Origin: Candidatus Accumulibacter proximus
GTDB lineage: Bacteria; Pseudomonadota; Gammaproteobacteria; Burkholderiales; Rhodocyclaceae
Assembly (NCBI GenBank): GCA_016709675.1
Contig: JADJMH010000019.1
Location: forward strand, 62,001 to 126,000
DNA: 64,000 nt
Direction of reading: 5' to 3'
Below, piece after piece: positions 27,721 through 37,800 of this stretch. The position numbers and the translations under genes are program-made. Each line of letters begins with the position of its first letter. Position 1 is the stretch's first letter. The notes under the pieces were generated by a model, which did not search any database, was not told the origin of the DNA, and saw nothing but the letters and a program-made list of their open reading frames with translations.

Positions 27721-28890
27721 ATGGACTACACCAGCAAATCTTACGGGCGAAACGACGACGTCGCGGCCATCTACCGGCTGATCGATGCCGGTACCGATAT
27801 TTCAATGCCGGGGCCACGCCGTTTGGGCAAAACATTCGTTCTGGAGCGTTTGGTCGAAGCGGGACACGTGCATGGCTGGGAAGCAATCAAGGTAGAAGTG
27901 GCAGGCTGCAAAGACACCCGAGGATTCTTTCGCCAGCTATGCACCAGGATTGGTAACCAGCGATCGATTGGAAAAAATACCATCGACTGGCTGCGCCAAC
28001 GACTCGGACAAGCGATCGATCCGCGCACTGACACCAACGGTACGTGGTATCAATCCTTCATAACGCTCGATCATGAGGCCTATTTCGAACGCTTGATCAA
28101 AGCCTTGCATGAGGACCCGAATCGACGGTGGTTGCTGCTGATTGATGAACTCCCGATCTTCCTGAAAGCGCTGCACGACCAGGGCCCGCAAGGCATCGAT
28201 GCAGCAAGAACTTTCATGAACCACACCAGCCGCCTTCGAGTCGACTATCCAAAGGTGCGTTGGTTGATCACCGGCTCGATCGGCCTGGAACCTCTGGCGC
28301 AGGCCGGCAACTACATGGGGGTCTTGGCCAAGTTCCAGACCTATGGTCTGACGACGCTGAGTGAGTCTCAAGCTCGCGATTTCGTCATCGACCTGGCGCA
28401 AACGGGCCGGCTGGTGGATCGGCAACTGATTACCGTCACGGAGGCGGACTCGATAGTCAAGGCCGTAGGTTGGCGCGCTGCCTTCTATCTGGAGGCCTTG
28501 GCCAGGAAGCTCGCTGGCACGCCCACTGAAAATGCCCAGGAGGCCGACGCCCTGATCGAAGCAGCCATGGCGCGGCTATTGCAGCCCACCGAACTCGCGA
28601 CTTTCGGAGTATGGGAAGAGCATTTGAGAAAGCATTTCCCGGATGCCATTGCCATCGCCTTACTCAACGCCCTGGCGCCACACCCGCAGGGGCTCGGTAT
28701 TGATGCGCTGCTTGCGGCGGCCGGCCAGCCTGGCCTGTCGCGGGACGCTGTGCGCAAACTGCTGATGCGCCTGGATGCAGAAGGCTTCATTACGATCGAT
28801 GACTGGGGCGCGGACATTCCCGTCGCGGCGTTTAGAAATGTACTGCTGCGCCGCTGGTGGACTCGCTTTCCTCCTCAAGCAAATACCTAG
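27721..28890 (+). CDS. AAA-type ATPase, first gene of an accessory two-gene cassette
   Basis: 389 residues. Walker A is GPRRLGKT at 31-38, Walker B is LLLIDELP at 138-145, a sensor-like WLITGSIGL follows at about 180-188, and a C-terminal winged-helix-like region contains LSRDAVRKLLMRLDAEGF. It resembles archaeal-type ATPases of the STAND/AAA clade (Pfam ATPase_2-like) found on mobile elements, often in toxin or defence contexts. No nuclease domain is visible. The following gene starts 32 bp after the stop, so the two are probably one operon. The exact role is unknown. Confidence 0.75.
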   Translation: MDYTSKSYGRNDDVAAIYRLIDAGTDISMPGPRRLGKTFVLERLVEAGHVHGWEAIKVEVAGCKDTRGFFRQLCTRIGNQRSIGKNTIDWLRQRLGQAIDPRTDTNGTWYQSFITLDHEAYFERLIKALHEDPNRRWLLLIDELPIFLKALHDQGPQGIDAARTFMNHTSRLRVDYPKVRWLITGSIGLEPLAQAGNYMGVLAKFQTYGLTTLSESQARDFVIDLAQTGRLVDRQLITVTEADSIVKAVGWRAAFYLEALARKLAGTPTENAQEADALIEAAMARLLQPTELATFGVWEEHLRKHFPDAIAIALLNALAPHPQGLGIDALLAAAGQPGLSRDAVRKLLMRLDAEGFITIDDWGADIPVAAFRNVLLRRWWTRFPPQANT

Positions 28891-28922
28891 ACTCAACAAT
28901 TCAATTTCATACTCGCCACAAC

Positions 28923-31808
28923 ATGGACTTCACCCATTTCAACCCTCAGTCACAAAAAGAAGAAGACTTTCTGGTGAACTTCGTCGCCCGACGTGGCATG
29001 CTGGATTACTTTCTGCGCCAGCTTCGCCTGCTGGAGCCAACCAGACCCGCCACCCATCACCTCATCGTCGCGCCGCGTGGCTACGGAAAAACCAGCCTGC
29101 TGCGCCGAATTGCCATTGCCGTCCGGACGGAACCAGACCTCCGAAGCCGGTTGATCGCCTTGTCGTTTCGCGAAGAGCAACACAATGTGATCAGCCTGGA
29201 TATCTTCTGGCGCAATTGCCTCCAATCGCTCCTCGAAGTGCGCGAGGACGAAAGGGCCACGGAGGACGAAATCGAGCGGCTGGACGCGGCATGGACACGG
29301 CATGCACCACGCCAGGCGTTGAAGCGTGACGATCAGGATGGCGAACCGGTCAAGCAGGCGTTCAACACGCACTGCGAACGCCTGGGCAGGCGGCCGCTGC
29401 TGCTGATCGACAACCTCGATGCGCTGTTGGCAGGCCTGCCGGCGAACCATCAGTGGTCGTTGCGAAACGATTTGCAAAGCGCCGGCGGACCGATCCTGCT
29501 TGCTGCCGCATCGCGATATCCCGAATCGACGCACGATCAAAAGGCAGCGTTTTACGATTTCTTCAGAATCCAGACCCTCGATAAACTGGATGACAAAGAA
29601 GTCATGTACTGCCTGCGCATACGCGCCGAGAACCGGGGAGAGGCAGGCAAAAAGGTGTTGGACCTGATTGAATGCAGTCCGGGGCGTGTGGCGGCACTCA
29701 ACACCTTGGCCGGGGGCAACCCGCGCACGCTGGGCGTGCTCTACAGCGTACTCGAATCGCACGCCAGTGCCGATGTCCTGTCGCAACTGAGCGCCATGCT
29801 CGACACCTTTACCGGCTGGTATCAGGCGCGCACGGAGGAACTGCCGATTCAGAGCCGCGCGGTATTCGATGCCCTTGCCTTGAATTGGGATCCGATGACC
29901 GCGGCCGCGCTCGGCGAAGCGACCGGACTCGACACCACAATGGTGAGCAGCCAGCTTTCACGGCTTGAAAAATCCGGGTACGTCGAAACGGTTTCGCTCA
30001 GCGGGCGTAAGAAGGGACGCAATGGCTATCAAGTGAGCGAACGCTTCTTCAACATCTGGTACCTGATGCGTAACGGCCCGCGGCGCGCGCGCCAGAGCAT
30101 CAAGTTTCTGGCGGTGTTTCTGCAATCCTGCTTCAGCCCACGGGAGCGTCATTCGATTGCGCGGGCGGTCTTGCAAGACGGGCAGGCTGACCCAGGCTAT
30201 GCCCTGGCGTTGGCGAGCGGCTTGCGCCAGAGCCAGCTGAGGAATCAATTAATCGAACATGCCGACATACAGTCGATGCGACTTGGCAGCGCTGAGGAAT
30301 ATGGCGCAGCGATTCAGGATTTGCGCAGCATTGATGTCAATAGGAAGATCGTCATCGAAGCAGAACAAACCACTTCACCTTCCAAGTCTATTCGCACCAT
30401 GGCGCGATTGACCGACTCCAAGGAACCTGCGTCGCGCGTCGAAGTCGCCCGGACGCTGTTCAACAAGGGCGTCAGGTTGGGCCAGCTTGGAAAAGGGGAG
30501 GACGAAATCCAGGTCTACGACGATCTCGTCGAACGCTTTGGTGAGGCCACAGAAGCGGCGTTGCGGGAGGCAGTCGCCCGGGCGCTGGTCAACAAGGGCG
30601 TCGCGTTGGGCCAGCTTGGGAAAGCGGAGGACGCGATCAAGGTCTACGACGATCTCGTCGAACGCTTTGGTGCGGACACGGAAGCGGCTTTGCGGGAGGC
30701 AGTCACCCGGGCGCTGGTCAACAAGGGCGGCAGGTTGGGCCAACTTGGGAAAGCCGAGGACGCGATCAAGGTCTACGACGATCTCGTCGAACGCTTTGGT
30801 GAGGCCACGGAAGCGGCTTTGCGGGATCAAGTCGCCTGGGCGCTGTTCAACAAGGGCGTCAGGTTGGGCCAGCTTGGGAAATCAGAGGACGCGATCAAGG
30901 TCTACGACGATCTCGTCGAACGCTTTGGTGAGGCCACGGAAGCGGCTTTGCGGGATCAAGTCGCCCGGGCGCTGTTCAACAAGGGCGTCAGGGTGGACCA
31001 GCTTGGGAAAGCGGAGGACGCGATCAAGGTCTACGACGATCTCGTCGAACGCTTTGGTGAGGCCACGGAAGCGGCGTTGCGGGAGCAAGTCGCCCGGGCG
31101 CTGGTCAACAAGGGCATCAGGTTGGGCCAGCTTGGGAGATCGGAGGACGAAGTCCAGGTCTACGACGATCTCGTCGAACGCTTTGGTGAGGCCACAGAAG
31201 CGGCGTTGCGGGAGCAAGTCGCCCTGGCCCTAAACAGCTTGGGCAATTTGTTCTTAGAAGAACAAGGCACTCCGATGAGGGCGCTGCTGGCTTTTGAAGA
31301 CGGTTTGGCGACAAATCCCTCACCCGTTACCAAGCAAATGCTGCACTCGAACTATGCTTACGCGCTGGCGTTGCACACGGAAAATCTGCCAATGGCGCTC
31401 GCGCAAGTGACCCATGCCTTGGCATATGAAGAAGGGATTTCACTGTCAGGGCGGGACCTACTGAACGCGCTGAGTTCATTGGGTGAACCGCCGATAGCGC
31501 GTTGGCAATTCATGTTCGAACACATTGGCGTGGCAGTGGAAAGGGAGGACGAATTGCTTTGGACAAACTACCTCGACGATTTGCAGAGACTGCTCTGGTA
31601 TGTCGTTGCTCACGGCCAGGGAAATGCGTTGCGCCAATCAATGGAAGCAAGGCAATATCCAATGAAGTTTGCCCCGCTGTATCACGCATTTGTTGCCGCG
31701 ATTGAAGGCGAGGATCATTTGTTGAAAATTAATCCGGAAACCCGACAAGCGGCCATGCGTATTTACGAAGGACTTGCCCGGCGACTGAAGCTCTATCCGA
31801 GGCCATAG
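28923..31808 (+). CDS. Large STAND-like ATPase with winged helix and six 43-aa TPR-like repeats
   Basis: 961 residues from ATG 28923; a GTG at 28857 overlapping the upstream gene is possible. Walker A is APRGYGKTS at 50-58 and Walker B is LLLIDNLD at 159-166. A winged helix lies at about 311-360 (VSSQLSRLEKSGYVETV). A helical stretch follows, then six near-identical repeats at 508-765 (consensus ALVNKG.RLGQLGKAEDAIK with VYDDLVERFGEATEAALRE), then a TPR-like tail. The ATPase-sensor layout is like NLR/STAND proteins, in which the repeats sense a ligand and the ATPase oligomerises. No effector domain is evident, so the upstream ATPase or an unrecognised part may fill that role. Confidence 0.8.
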   Translation: MDFTHFNPQSQKEEDFLVNFVARRGMLDYFLRQLRLLEPTRPATHHLIVAPRGYGKTSLLRRIAIAVRTEPDLRSRLIALSFREEQHNVISLDIFWRNCLQSLLEVREDERATEDEIERLDAAWTRHAPRQALKRDDQDGEPVKQAFNTHCERLGRRPLLLIDNLDALLAGLPANHQWSLRNDLQSAGGPILLAAASRYPESTHDQKAAFYDFFRIQTLDKLDDKEVMYCLRIRAENRGEAGKKVLDLIECSPGRVAALNTLAGGNPRTLGVLYSVLESHASADVLSQLSAMLDTFTGWYQARTEELPIQSRAVFDALALNWDPMTAAALGEATGLDTTMVSSQLSRLEKSGYVETVSLSGRKKGRNGYQVSERFFNIWYLMRNGPRRARQSIKFLAVFLQSCFSPRERHSIARAVLQDGQADPGYALALASGLRQSQLRNQLIEHADIQSMRLGSAEEYGAAIQDLRSIDVNRKIVIEAEQTTSPSKSIRTMARLTDSKEPASRVEVARTLFNKGVRLGQLGKGEDEIQVYDDLVERFGEATEAALREAVARALVNKGVALGQLGKAEDAIKVYDDLVERFGADTEAALREAVTRALVNKGGRLGQLGKAEDAIKVYDDLVERFGEATEAALRDQVAWALFNKGVRLGQLGKSEDAIKVYDDLVERFGEATEAALRDQVARALFNKGVRVDQLGKAEDAIKVYDDLVERFGEATEAALREQVARALVNKGIRLGQLGRSEDEVQVYDDLVERFGEATEAALREQVALALNSLGNLFLEEQGTPMRALLAFEDGLATNPSPVTKQMLHSNYAYALALHTENLPMALAQVTHALAYEEGISLSGRDLLNALSSLGEPPIARWQFMFEHIGVAVEREDELLWTNYLDDLQRLLWYVVAHGQGNALRQSMEARQYPMKFAPLYHAFVAAIEGEDHLLKINPETRQAAMRIYEGLARRLKLYPRP
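30444..31217 (+). repeat. Six tandem 129-bp coding repeats
   Basis: Landmark AACAAGGGC occurs at 30462, 30591, 30720, 30849, 30978 and 31107, exactly 129 bp apart. Each unit encodes a 43-residue TPR-like helical hairpin. The units are almost identical at the DNA level, including third codon positions, so they are recent duplications or are kept alike by gene conversion. Copy number is likely to vary between strains. Confidence 0.95.
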
Positions 31809-31926
31809 CGGACCCATAGCTGACCTGGCGATTGCAAACTCCAGTGGCCGTTGGCGGCTGGTTGTACCCATTGAGCCTGCAGCAGTTCGTCGGCACATGG
31901 TTGGCCCGGGGCTCGGCGCCGGCGGC

Positions 31927-33723
31927 TTACTCACCCAGCACTCTGCCCTCACGGCGCGGGTCGGCACCACCGGTGTACCCGTCGCGGTCTCTTGCGATGG
32001 CCTGCAGTCCGCTGCTCATCCCGACTTCCTTGACCTCATGGCCCCTGGCCCTGAGCGCTTCGATGAAAGACGGCGCAAAGCGACCCTCCTCCAGCAGCGT
32101 CGGGCCGTTCAGCGAGCCGAAGTTGGGCAGATCGATCGCCGGTTGCGGCGCGAAGCCCCAGTTCAGGGTCGCGTAGAGCAGTTTGGTCGTGTAGTGGATG
32201 ATCAGGGCGCCCCCGGGCGAGCCGCCGCTGATCACCATTTCGCCAGTTTCCTTGTCAAAGACCAGCGTCGGGTTCATCGATGAGCGTGGGCGCTTGCCGG
32301 GCTCAACACGGTTGGCGACCGGCGCGCCACGGCCGTCGGTCGGGGTGAAGGAAAAATCGCTGAGTTGGTTGTTGAGCAGAAACCCCCTGACCATCTGGCG
32401 CGCGCCGAAGGCGTCCTCGATGGTGCTGGTCATCGCCAAAGCGTTGCCGTCGCCGTCCACGATGCTGAGGTGTGAAGTGCCGTACTCGACCTGTTCGGGC
32501 ATCGGCGAATGCGCTGCAGCCTTGGGCGATGGCCTGCCCGGCCTGGCTACCTGCATGCTCTGCGGGCCGATCAGCCGTGCTCTGGACGCCAGGTAGTCCG
32601 GCCCGATCAGCGAGTTCCAGCTGCCTGCCGGAGCGGCAACAAAGTCGGGGTCGGCGACGTACTGGGCGCGATCGGCGAAAGCCAGGCGCGAGGCTTCGGT
32701 GTAATAGTGCATCCAGAGGGGATCCGAAAATGGCAGCAACGCGGCCTCGGTCTCGTTCATGATGCCGAGAATCTGGGCAGTGGCGATCGCCCCCGAGCTG
32801 GGCGGGGGAAAGCCGCAGATCAGGTACGCCCGTCGGGGTACCACTTTTTCCGGGAGATAGGTGCTGCACAGGGGAGTGCGCCGCTGCGGCCGGTAGGCTG
32901 CCATGTCGGCCATGCTCAGCTGGCCGGGGTTGCTCGGATGCCGCTGCACCTTGTCGACGATCGCCTGCGCGATCTCGCCGGTGTACAAGGCCTGTGATCC
33001 TTCCCTGGCAATCCGGCGCAGGACGCTGGCCAGCTCGGGGTTGCGCAGGATGTGACCGACAGCCAGTGGCTGACCGTCCTGGTTGTAGAAATAGGCCGCG
33101 GCCGGCGCGTCTTTCCGCAGGTGTGGATCGGTGCTGAGCAACGTGTGCAATCGCTGGCCGACCGGGAAGCCGTCCTCGGCCAGCCGGATCGCCGGCTCGA
33201 AGAGGCTCGCCCAGGGCAGTCGGCCATACTCGGCATGCGCCACCTCGAGCATCCGCACGACGCCGGGTACACCCACGGCGCGGCCACCGACGACGGCTTC
33301 ATGAAACGCCATCGTCTTGCCGTCCGCCTTGATGAACAATCGCTCGTCGACCGACGCCGGCGCCGTCTCGCGACCGTCGAAGGCGACCGTTTCCCGGCCA
33401 TCGTGGTAGAGCAGGAAGGCGCCGCCGCCAATGCCGCTCGACTGCGGCTCGACCAGGCCGAGCACCATCTGGGCGCCGATTGCCGCGTCGATCGCCGTGC
33501 CGCCAGCTCTGAGCAAGGCCACGCCGGCCTCGCTGGCCAGCGGATGCGCCGTCGCCACGGCAAACTTCCGCCCCTGCCAGCCCGTCTGAACGATGTGCTC
33601 GGAGGGACCTTCCGGCTGGCGCGTGTCGGTCGCGCTGACGGCAGGTGGTCGGGTGGTCGACGGGAAGTGTCCGCAGCTGGTGGCCAGCAATGCCGTGACC
33701 AGGGCAAGGCAGAGGACTTTCAT
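31927..33723 (-). CDS. ggt: Gamma-glutamyltransferase
   Basis: 598 residues with an N-terminal export signal; the Cys17 region (LATSCG) is a weak lipobox, so outer-membrane lipoprotein anchoring is possible. The large subunit has VEPQSSGIGGGAFLLYHDG. Autocleavage would occur before Thr416 in YGTSHLSIVD, leaving that Thr as nucleophile. The small subunit contains GGSPGGALI. It cleaves or transfers gamma-glutamyl groups of glutathione and related compounds in the periplasm. It stands alone and converges with the ATPase cassette. Confidence 0.93.
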   Translation of the reverse strand: MKVLCLALVTALLATSCGHFPSTTRPPAVSATDTRQPEGPSEHIVQTGWQGRKFAVATAHPLASEAGVALLRAGGTAIDAAIGAQMVLGLVEPQSSGIGGGAFLLYHDGRETVAFDGRETAPASVDERLFIKADGKTMAFHEAVVGGRAVGVPGVVRMLEVAHAEYGRLPWASLFEPAIRLAEDGFPVGQRLHTLLSTDPHLRKDAPAAAYFYNQDGQPLAVGHILRNPELASVLRRIAREGSQALYTGEIAQAIVDKVQRHPSNPGQLSMADMAAYRPQRRTPLCSTYLPEKVVPRRAYLICGFPPPSSGAIATAQILGIMNETEAALLPFSDPLWMHYYTEASRLAFADRAQYVADPDFVAAPAGSWNSLIGPDYLASRARLIGPQSMQVARPGRPSPKAAAHSPMPEQVEYGTSHLSIVDGDGNALAMTSTIEDAFGARQMVRGFLLNNQLSDFSFTPTDGRGAPVANRVEPGKRPRSSMNPTLVFDKETGEMVISGGSPGGALIIHYTTKLLYATLNWGFAPQPAIDLPNFGSLNGPTLLEEGRFAPSFIEALRARGHEVKEVGMSSGLQAIARDRDGYTGGADPRREGRVLGE

Positions 33724-33859
33724 GGCTGGACTCCGATGGGCAGACCCCGGCTTTGTCTCATTCAGGTTGCCCGTGCGTCAAGAGGAATTGCCCGCGCAGT
33801 CCCCGATTGGCGCTGGCCGGTCCTTGTATTTGCACGTATATCAGTATATTCTTATAAAC

Positions 33860-34882
33860 ATGTCAATCAATCCACAGGCGCTATCGAGAAAATGGCCGGC
33901 GCTGGTTGCCGGTCTGGCTGCCGCCGCTTCCCTTGCCGTGCAGGCGCAGACTCTGCCGGACAGGGTGGTGCAGTCGCGTCCCGTCGATTTGACGCTGCCG
34001 GTGGAAGCGCTGGTCGAGGCGGTCAATCAGGCGACGCTGGCGGCGCAGGTCTCGGGCCGGGTCGTCGAAGTGCATGTCGACGCCGGGCAGGCAGTGAACA
34101 AAGGTGATCTGCTGATGAAGATCGACGCCCGTGAAGCCAGCGAGGTGGCGGCCGGCGCCTCGGCACAGTATGTCAATGCCCGCGCCCACTACCAGCGAAT
34201 GCTCAGCCTGCGTCAGCAAGGCTTCGTCAGTCCGGCAGCGGTGGACAAGGCGAAAGCTGATCTCGATGCGGCGCAGGCGACGCAGGGGCAGACGACGGTT
34301 GGTGTCGGCCACGCGACAGTGCGCGCACCCGTATCCGGTATCGTCGCGGAGCGCTTCACCGAGCTTGGTGAAATGGCGGTCCCCGGCAAGCCGCTGCTGT
34401 CGATCTACGAACCTGGCGGCCTGCGGGTCACCGGCAGCATCCCGCAGTACCGGCTGGCACAAATGCGCTCGGTACGGCAGGCCAGGGTCGAGTTTCCGGA
34501 ACTGGGAAGATGGGTCGACGCAACCACCGTCAGTGTTCTGCCGACCGCCGATGCGGCGACACATGTCTCGTCGGTGCGCGTCGGTTTGCCGGCCGGAATC
34601 GCCGGGGTTGTTCCCGGCATGCATGCGCGGGCGCACTTCGTGATCGGTCGCGCCAACAAGCTGACCGTACCGCAGACAGCCGTCGTCCGACGTGGCGAGG
34701 TCGCTGCGGTCTATGTCCAGAATGAGCAGGGGGTGCTGAGCCTGCGCCAGTTGCGTCTCGGCGAAGTGGTCGCGGCCGGCGAGGTTGAGGTGCTGGCCGG
34801 GCTGCAGGCTGGCGAGCGTGTGGTTCTCGACCCGGTGAAAGCTGCTATCCAGATCAAATCCGCGCGGCAGCAGGGCAAGTAG
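33860..34882 (+). CDS. RND efflux periplasmic adaptor subunit (membrane fusion protein)
   Basis: 340 residues from ATG 33860, with a signal peptide at 1-29 (LVAGLAAAASLAVQAQ). A lipoyl-like domain (GRVVEVHVDAGQAVNKGDLL), a short coiled-coil hairpin (residues ~95-145) and beta-barrel and membrane-proximal parts follow (VPQTAVVRRGEVAAVYV). It joins the RND pump to an outer-membrane channel. The AT-rich segment TATATCAGTATATTCTTATA just upstream may be a regulator's binding site, though no clear -35/-10 pair can be assigned. The pump gene begins 4 bp after its stop. Confidence 0.9.
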   Translation: MSINPQALSRKWPALVAGLAAAASLAVQAQTLPDRVVQSRPVDLTLPVEALVEAVNQATLAAQVSGRVVEVHVDAGQAVNKGDLLMKIDAREASEVAAGASAQYVNARAHYQRMLSLRQQGFVSPAAVDKAKADLDAAQATQGQTTVGVGHATVRAPVSGIVAERFTELGEMAVPGKPLLSIYEPGGLRVTGSIPQYRLAQMRSVRQARVEFPELGRWVDATTVSVLPTADAATHVSSVRVGLPAGIAGVVPGMHARAHFVIGRANKLTVPQTAVVRRGEVAAVYVQNEQGVLSLRQLRLGEVVAAGEVEVLAGLQAGERVVLDPVKAAIQIKSARQQGK

Positions 34883-34886
34883 CGCG

Positions 34887-37800
34887 ATGGGCATTTCCGG
34901 CCGCATTGCCCGCTTCTTCGCCAGTTCGCAAATGACCCCGCTGCTGGCGCTCGTGGCGCTGTTGCTGGGCGTCTTCGCGACGCTGATCACACCGCGTGAG
35001 GAAGAGCCGCAGATCGACGTGACCATGGCCGACGTGCTGATTCCCTTTCCCGGCGCGTCGGTGCGCGATGTCGAGAACCTGGTCGCGACGCCGGCTGAAC
35101 AGGTGCTGTCGCGCATGTCGGGAATCGAGCATGTCCATTCGGTGTCGCGGCCGGGGCTGGCGGTGGTGACCGTGCAGTTCGCCGTTGGCGTCAAGTATGC
35201 CGATGCCGTCGTTCGCCTCTACGATACGGTGCATTCGCATCGCGACTGGCTGGCGCCGAACCTCGGCGTGCTCGAGCCGACGGTCAAGCCGAGAGGCATC
35301 GACGACGTGCCGATCGTCTCGCTGACCTTCTGGACGGCCGATCCGGCACGCTCCGCCTTCGACCTCCAGCAGGTGGCGCGTGCCGCCGAGACCGAATTGA
35401 AGCGGGTCAAGGGAACCCGTGATGTGTCTACCCTGGGTGGCCCCGATCACGTCGTGCGGGTGTTGATGGACAGCGAACGAATGACTGCCTACGGTGTGAC
35501 GCCGCAGGATCTGGCGGCAGCGCTGCGCGTCGGCAACGTACTGCAGTCCTCCGGCAGCCTGGTTGCCGGCAACCACGAAGTACTCGTCCAGACCGGTACC
35601 TACCTGGAATCAGCGGCGGACGTCAGGCAACTGGTGGTCGCGGTGCGCGGCAACCCCGGCGAGCGGAAGCCGGTGTTCATGGGCGATGTCGCGCGCGTCG
35701 AGGATGGGCCGGATCAGCCAGGCCGCTACGTCTGGCTGGGCAACCGTGATGGCGAGTTTCCCGCAGTGACCGTGCAGATCTCCAAAAAGCCGGGCGTCAA
35801 CGCCGCCGACGTCGCCAACGCCGTGATCGAGCGCGTCGAATCGCTCAAGGGCACCTTGATTCCCGAGGGAATCGAGGTCACGGTGACCCGCAACTACGGC
35901 CAGACGGCGACCGACAAGGCGCAGAAGCTGATCGGCAAGCTGGTCTTCGCCACTGCTTTTGTCGTCGTGCTGGTCTTCTTTGCGCTCGGGCGGCGCGAGG
36001 CGCTGATCGTCGGCGTCGCGGTGTCCCTGACGCTCGCGGCGACTCTGTTTGCCTCCTGGGCCTGGGGATTCACGCTCAATCGCGTCTCGCTGTTCGCGCT
36101 GATCTTCTCGATCGGCATCCTGGTCGATGACGCCATCGTCGTCGTCGAAAACATTCACCGCTGGCAGCTACTGCAGCCCGGCAAGCCGCTGCTCGAGATC
36201 ATCCCGCTGGCGGTCGACGAAGTGGGCGGGCCGACGATTCTTGCCACCTTTACCGTGATCGCCGCACTATTGCCGATGGCTTTCGTGACCGGCCTGATGG
36301 GGCCATACATGAGCCCGATCCCGATCAACTCGTCGCTGGGGATGTTCATTTCACTGGCCATTGCCTTTGTCGTGACGCCGTGGCTGGCGGCACGCCTGCT
36401 GGCCAGCCCGGCGCACGCGTCGGCGCATCATGTCGCCGCTGGCTCGCCCGCCGATGGCCGGCTCGACCGCCTGTTCCGTCGCCTGCTGTCGCCCTTCCTC
36501 GACCCGCAGCACGGCCAGAAGGCGCGCCGCTGGCTGCTGCTTGCCATCCTGCTGCTAATCCTTGGCTCCGTATCGCTCGCCGCGTGGAAGCTGGTCGTGC
36601 TCAAGATGCTGCCCTTCGACAACAAGAGCGAGTTCCAGATTGTTCTCGACATGCCGGTCGGTACGCCGCTCGAGGAAACCGCGCGTGTGTTGCGGGAAAT
36701 CGGCAGCGAGGTGGTCAAGGTCCCGGAAGTGAGCGATTACCAGGCTTACGCCGGTACCGCCAGCCCGATCAACTTCAATGGCTTGGTGCGCCAGTACTAC
36801 CTGCGGGCGGCCCCGGAACTTGGCGACCTGCAGGTAAACCTGGTGGACCACAAGCAGCGCTCGCGGCAGAGTCACGAAATTGCCACTTCGATACGCGATG
36901 CGGTCGAGGCGATTGGTCGCCGCGCCGGCGGCAACGCCAAGGTGGTCGAAGTGCCGCCCGGGCCACCGGTTCTGTCGCCGATCGTCGCCGAGGTGTATGG
37001 GCCGGACTACCGCGGCCAGATCGCCGTCGCCAGGGAAGTGCGCCGGTTGTTCGAGGCAGATCCGGATCTGGTGGCGATCGACGATTCGGTTACCGCCGAC
37101 GGCAGCAAGACGATTCTGCATGTCTTGCAGAACAAGGCGGCGCTGCTCGACGTCGCGCAGAGCGACATCGTCGAGGTGGTCCGCATGGGCTTGGCCGGCG
37201 AAGACGTCACGCCGGTGCACAATACTGATTCGAAGTTCGAAATTCCGGTGCGGTTGACCTTGCCCGCCGAGCAGCAGAGTTCGCTCGACGCGTTGCTGAA
37301 GCTGCGCGTCCGGTCGCGCGACGGTCACCTGGTCCCGGTCTCGGAGCTGGTCGAAGTGCGCGAGCTGCCGCGCGAGAAAGTGGTCTACCACAAGGACCTG
37401 TTACCAGTCGTCTACGTTGTCGCCGACATGGGCGGCAAGCTTGATTCACCGCTGTACGGCATGTTTGCTGCGCGCGGCGACATCGTCGGCCGGTCGCTCG
37501 ACGCCCTCGAAGGCGGTGCCGGTACGCTTGGCGAATACTTCATCCGCCAGCCGGCCGCCCCCGACGCCGGCTACAGCATCAAGTGGGACGGCGAGTGGCA
37601 GATCACCTATGAGACCTTCCGCGACATGGGCATTGCCTACGGCGTCGGCCTGATCCTGATCTACCTGCTGGTCGTCGCCCACTTCAAGAGCTATCTGGTG
37701 CCGCTGATCATCATGGCGCCGATCCCACTGACCATCATCGGCGTCATGCCGGGGCACGCGCTGCTTGGCAGTCAATACACCGCGACCTCGATGATCGGCA

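Noticed and set aside
30444..31217. CRISPR array
   Set aside because: The 129-bp repeats are contiguous with no spacers, and code for protein.
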